The position numbers and the translations under genes are program-made. Positions 62,472 through 64,000 of a DNA stretch of 64,000 nt are shown here, piece after piece; positions within the stretch are counted from its first letter, which is position 1; each line of letters opens with the position of its first letter. Source of the stretch: Phyllobacterium pellucidum (lineage in GTDB: Bacteria > Pseudomonadota > Alphaproteobacteria > Rhizobiales > Rhizobiaceae); the NCBI RefSeq assembly GCF_013327855.1, contig NZ_JABUMX010000003.1, positions 186,001 to 250,000 of the forward strand. Direction: 5' to 3'. The notes beneath the pieces were generated by a model. That model searched no databases and was not told the origin of the DNA. It saw only the letters and a list, made by a program, of their open reading frames with translations.

Positions 62472-63983
62472 ATGATTCTGGGTCCGCACGATCTGCAATT
62501 GAGCCACGGATGGTTCCCTCCCGCCACCCGCCGCAGGAATCTTGCGTCGGCAACGCTGTTGCTCGCCTTTTTGTCAGGTTGCCAGGTGCTGAGCGTGACC
62601 AAGGAGGACGCCATTGGCCCCTCCTCCAACCCCGTGACCGTGGACAATGTCAGCAAGAACGACCGGCTGGCAAAGCTGAGTGCCGAACAGCATCCGCGCA
62701 TCCTTGCAACCTATGGCGGCGAGTACAAGGATGCCAAGCTTGAGCGCATGGTTGCGAAGGTCGTCGGCAACCTGACCACCGTGTCCGACAATCCGACGCA
62801 CACATATCGCATCACCATTCTGAACTCGCCGAACATCAATGCTTTCGCCTTGCCCGGCGGCTATCTCTACGTGACGCGCGGCCTGCTTGCGCTTGCCAAT
62901 GACAGCGCCGAGCTTGCCGCCGTCATTGCCCACGAAATGGGTCACGTCATCGCCAACCATGGCATCGAGCGGCAGCAGCGCGAACAGGAAGCGCAGATTG
63001 CCGGGCGTGTCGTCTCGGAAGTCCTCCAGGACGATAGCGCCGGCCGCGAGGCCCTCATTCGCGGCAAGCTGCGCATGGCGCAATTCTCACGCAACCAAGA
63101 ATTGCAGGCCGATGCGATCGGCATCAAGATGATCGGCGAGGCAGGCTATGACCCGTTTGCCGCCGCTCGCTTCCTGCAATCCATGGCCTCCTATGCGGAT
63201 TTCCGCAGCGTTTCCGGGGCGACGGACGCCAGTCTCGACTTTTTGGCGAGCCACCCGTCCGCGCCACAGCGCATCGAGCTTGCCCGCGGCCACGCCCGGC
63301 GCGTTGGGGCCCCCGGCGTCGGCACCACCGATCGCGATTCATTCCTGCAAGGCATCGACGGCATCCTCTATGGCGATACGCCCGAGGAGGGTTTTGTCCG
63401 CGGCCGCAGCTTCGTTCACCCGCTGCTTGGCGTGAGCTTCACAGTGCCGGAAGGCTTCGTCATCGACAACAGCGCCGATGCGGTTATGGCAACCGGACCC
63501 GGCGAAGTGGCCATCAGGTTCGATGGAACGCAGGTCTCCGGCAACCCTTCGATGACCGACTATATGCGCAGTGGCTGGGTCACCGGGCTCGACAATGCGA
63601 GCGTCACCGCGACGACTTTCAATGGCATGCCCGCAGCGACGGCGAAGGCACGGGCGGACCGCTGGGAGTTCGACATCTTCGTCGTCAACGCCGGCAACCG
63701 CATTTATCGGTTCCTCACCGCTGCGCCGGCCGGAAGCGCCGCGCTCAATCCTGCGTCACAGACGGTCATCCAGAGCTTCCGCCTGCTCAGCCCGCAGGAA
63801 AAGGCGAGCATCAAGCCGCTGCGCATCCGGGTCGTCACCGTCAAGCCCGGTGACACGCTCGTAAGCCTTTCCAATCAGATTCTGGGGACGGATCGCAAGC
63901 TCGATCTCTTCCGCCTGATCAATGCACTGCCGCCAGGCGGCACCGTCTCCGTCGGCGACAAGGTCAAGATCATCAGCGAATAA
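62472..63983 (+). CDS. M48 metalloprotease lipoprotein with LysM-like C-terminus
   Basis: Zinc metalloprotease of 503 residues. The N-terminal signal ends in a lipobox LSGC (Cys near 37). The HEMGH motif is at 154-158, and the third zinc ligand is in ELQADAIG (Glu210). TPR-like helices typical of BepA are not obvious. The C-terminal part (about 450-503) has VKPGDTLVSLSNQILG, a LysM-like unit that would bind peptidoglycan. It may be a periplasmic quality-control protease of the BepA/YfgC type. The 3' flank ends in AATAAAAAAGCCCGGC, the first arm of a terminator cut by the window end. Confidence 0.9.
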   Translation: MILGPHDLQLSHGWFPPATRRRNLASATLLLAFLSGCQVLSVTKEDAIGPSSNPVTVDNVSKNDRLAKLSAEQHPRILATYGGEYKDAKLERMVAKVVGNLTTVSDNPTHTYRITILNSPNINAFALPGGYLYVTRGLLALANDSAELAAVIAHEMGHVIANHGIERQQREQEAQIAGRVVSEVLQDDSAGREALIRGKLRMAQFSRNQELQADAIGIKMIGEAGYDPFAAARFLQSMASYADFRSVSGATDASLDFLASHPSAPQRIELARGHARRVGAPGVGTTDRDSFLQGIDGILYGDTPEEGFVRGRSFVHPLLGVSFTVPEGFVIDNSADAVMATGPGEVAIRFDGTQVSGNPSMTDYMRSGWVTGLDNASVTATTFNGMPAATAKARADRWEFDIFVVNAGNRIYRFLTAAPAGSAALNPASQTVIQSFRLLSPQEKASIKPLRIRVVTVKPGDTLVSLSNQILGTDRKLDLFRLINALPPGGTVSVGDKVKIISE

Positions 63984-64000
63984 CAATAAAAAAGCCCGGC

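Noticed and set aside
1-64000. Mobile elements, phage genes, CRISPR arrays, tRNA and rRNA
   Set aside because: I looked for transposases, integrases, spaced repeats and cloverleaf sequences and saw none; base composition is even throughout. A tRNA scan was not possible.

Overview
The window looks like a stretch of ordinary chromosome from an alphaproteobacterium of the order Hyphomicrobiales (Rhizobiales), probably near Phyllobacteriaceae, Brucellaceae or Rhizobiaceae. The evidence is gene content: GapR (DUF2312), a DUF1013/TrcR-type cell-cycle regulator, a second short FtsZ, DUF1127, DUF465, DUF1192 and DUF1244 proteins, a cysteine-free L36, a tkt-gap-pgk-fba (class I) sugar-phosphate block, and clusters of GANTC (CcrM) sites in front of cell-cycle genes. 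I see no transposase, integrase, phage gene, CRISPR array, tRNA or rRNA. The assignment below family level is inference.

Layout. (1) 0-7.2 kb: a membrane GGDEF protein, then six tightly packed genes making a phospholipid head-group module: CDP-alcohol phosphatidyltransferase, hydrolase-methyltransferase fusion, PAP2-dual-specificity phosphatase fusion, small membrane protein, PlsC-like acyltransferase and CdsA-like cytidylyltransferase. Four of them match E. coli ynbA, C, D and B in type and size. (2) 7.2-19.7 kb: mostly single metabolic and stress genes: FAH-family protein, EamA transporter, SDRs, a ClC-type channel, an aldo/keto reductase, an LdtR-like MarR regulator, a PAS-GGDEF protein, a UdgX-type uracil-DNA glycosylase divergent from a DUF3175 protein, and a sorbosone-dehydrogenase-like protein followed by DoxX. 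(3) 19.8-29 kb: short FtsZ, a desaturase, several small membrane proteins (two with potassium-channel-like pore segments), a LysR/SDR divergent pair, GapR, and N-formylglutamate amidohydrolase with DUF1244. (4) 29.4-37.8 kb: DUF1036-pykA, a TPR protein, L36, purE-purK, two DUF465 genes, ArsR, MFS, DUF1192 and a quinone oxidoreductase. (5) 37.9-46.3 kb: a phytase-like esterase with a clear Pho box, TrcR, a WYL regulator with an ATL-like protein, DJ-1/PfpI, DUF1127, PrpE, an SGNH hydrolase and a 53-residue membrane protein. (6) 46.4-53.1 kb: fba, pgk, gap and tkt on the minus strand, then DUF4164-zapA on the plus strand. (7) 53.1-64 kb: an ABC exporter with an altered Walker A, an ABC-F ATPase, two glycine-zipper lipoproteins, thiamine pyrophosphokinase, a TPP riboswitch with thiBPQ, and an M48 metalloprotease lipoprotein.

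How genes work together. ThiBPQ imports thiamine under a TPP riboswitch and the adjacent thiamine diphosphokinase makes TPP, which transketolase about 6 kb away uses. Tkt, Gap, Pgk, Fba and PykA cover lower glycolysis and the pentose-phosphate link. FtsZ2, ZapA, GapR and TrcR are division, nucleoid or cell-cycle genes, and all four have two or three GANTC sites in their upstream regions. The phytase-like protein carries a PhoB-type operator. The most unusual items are the Ynb-like lipid module, the GANTC clusters (three sites in 24 bp before trcR), the Walker A Gly-to-Cys change in the ABC exporter, the channel-like proteins with non-canonical filters, and a mutually exclusive hairpin between prpE and the DUF1127 gene.
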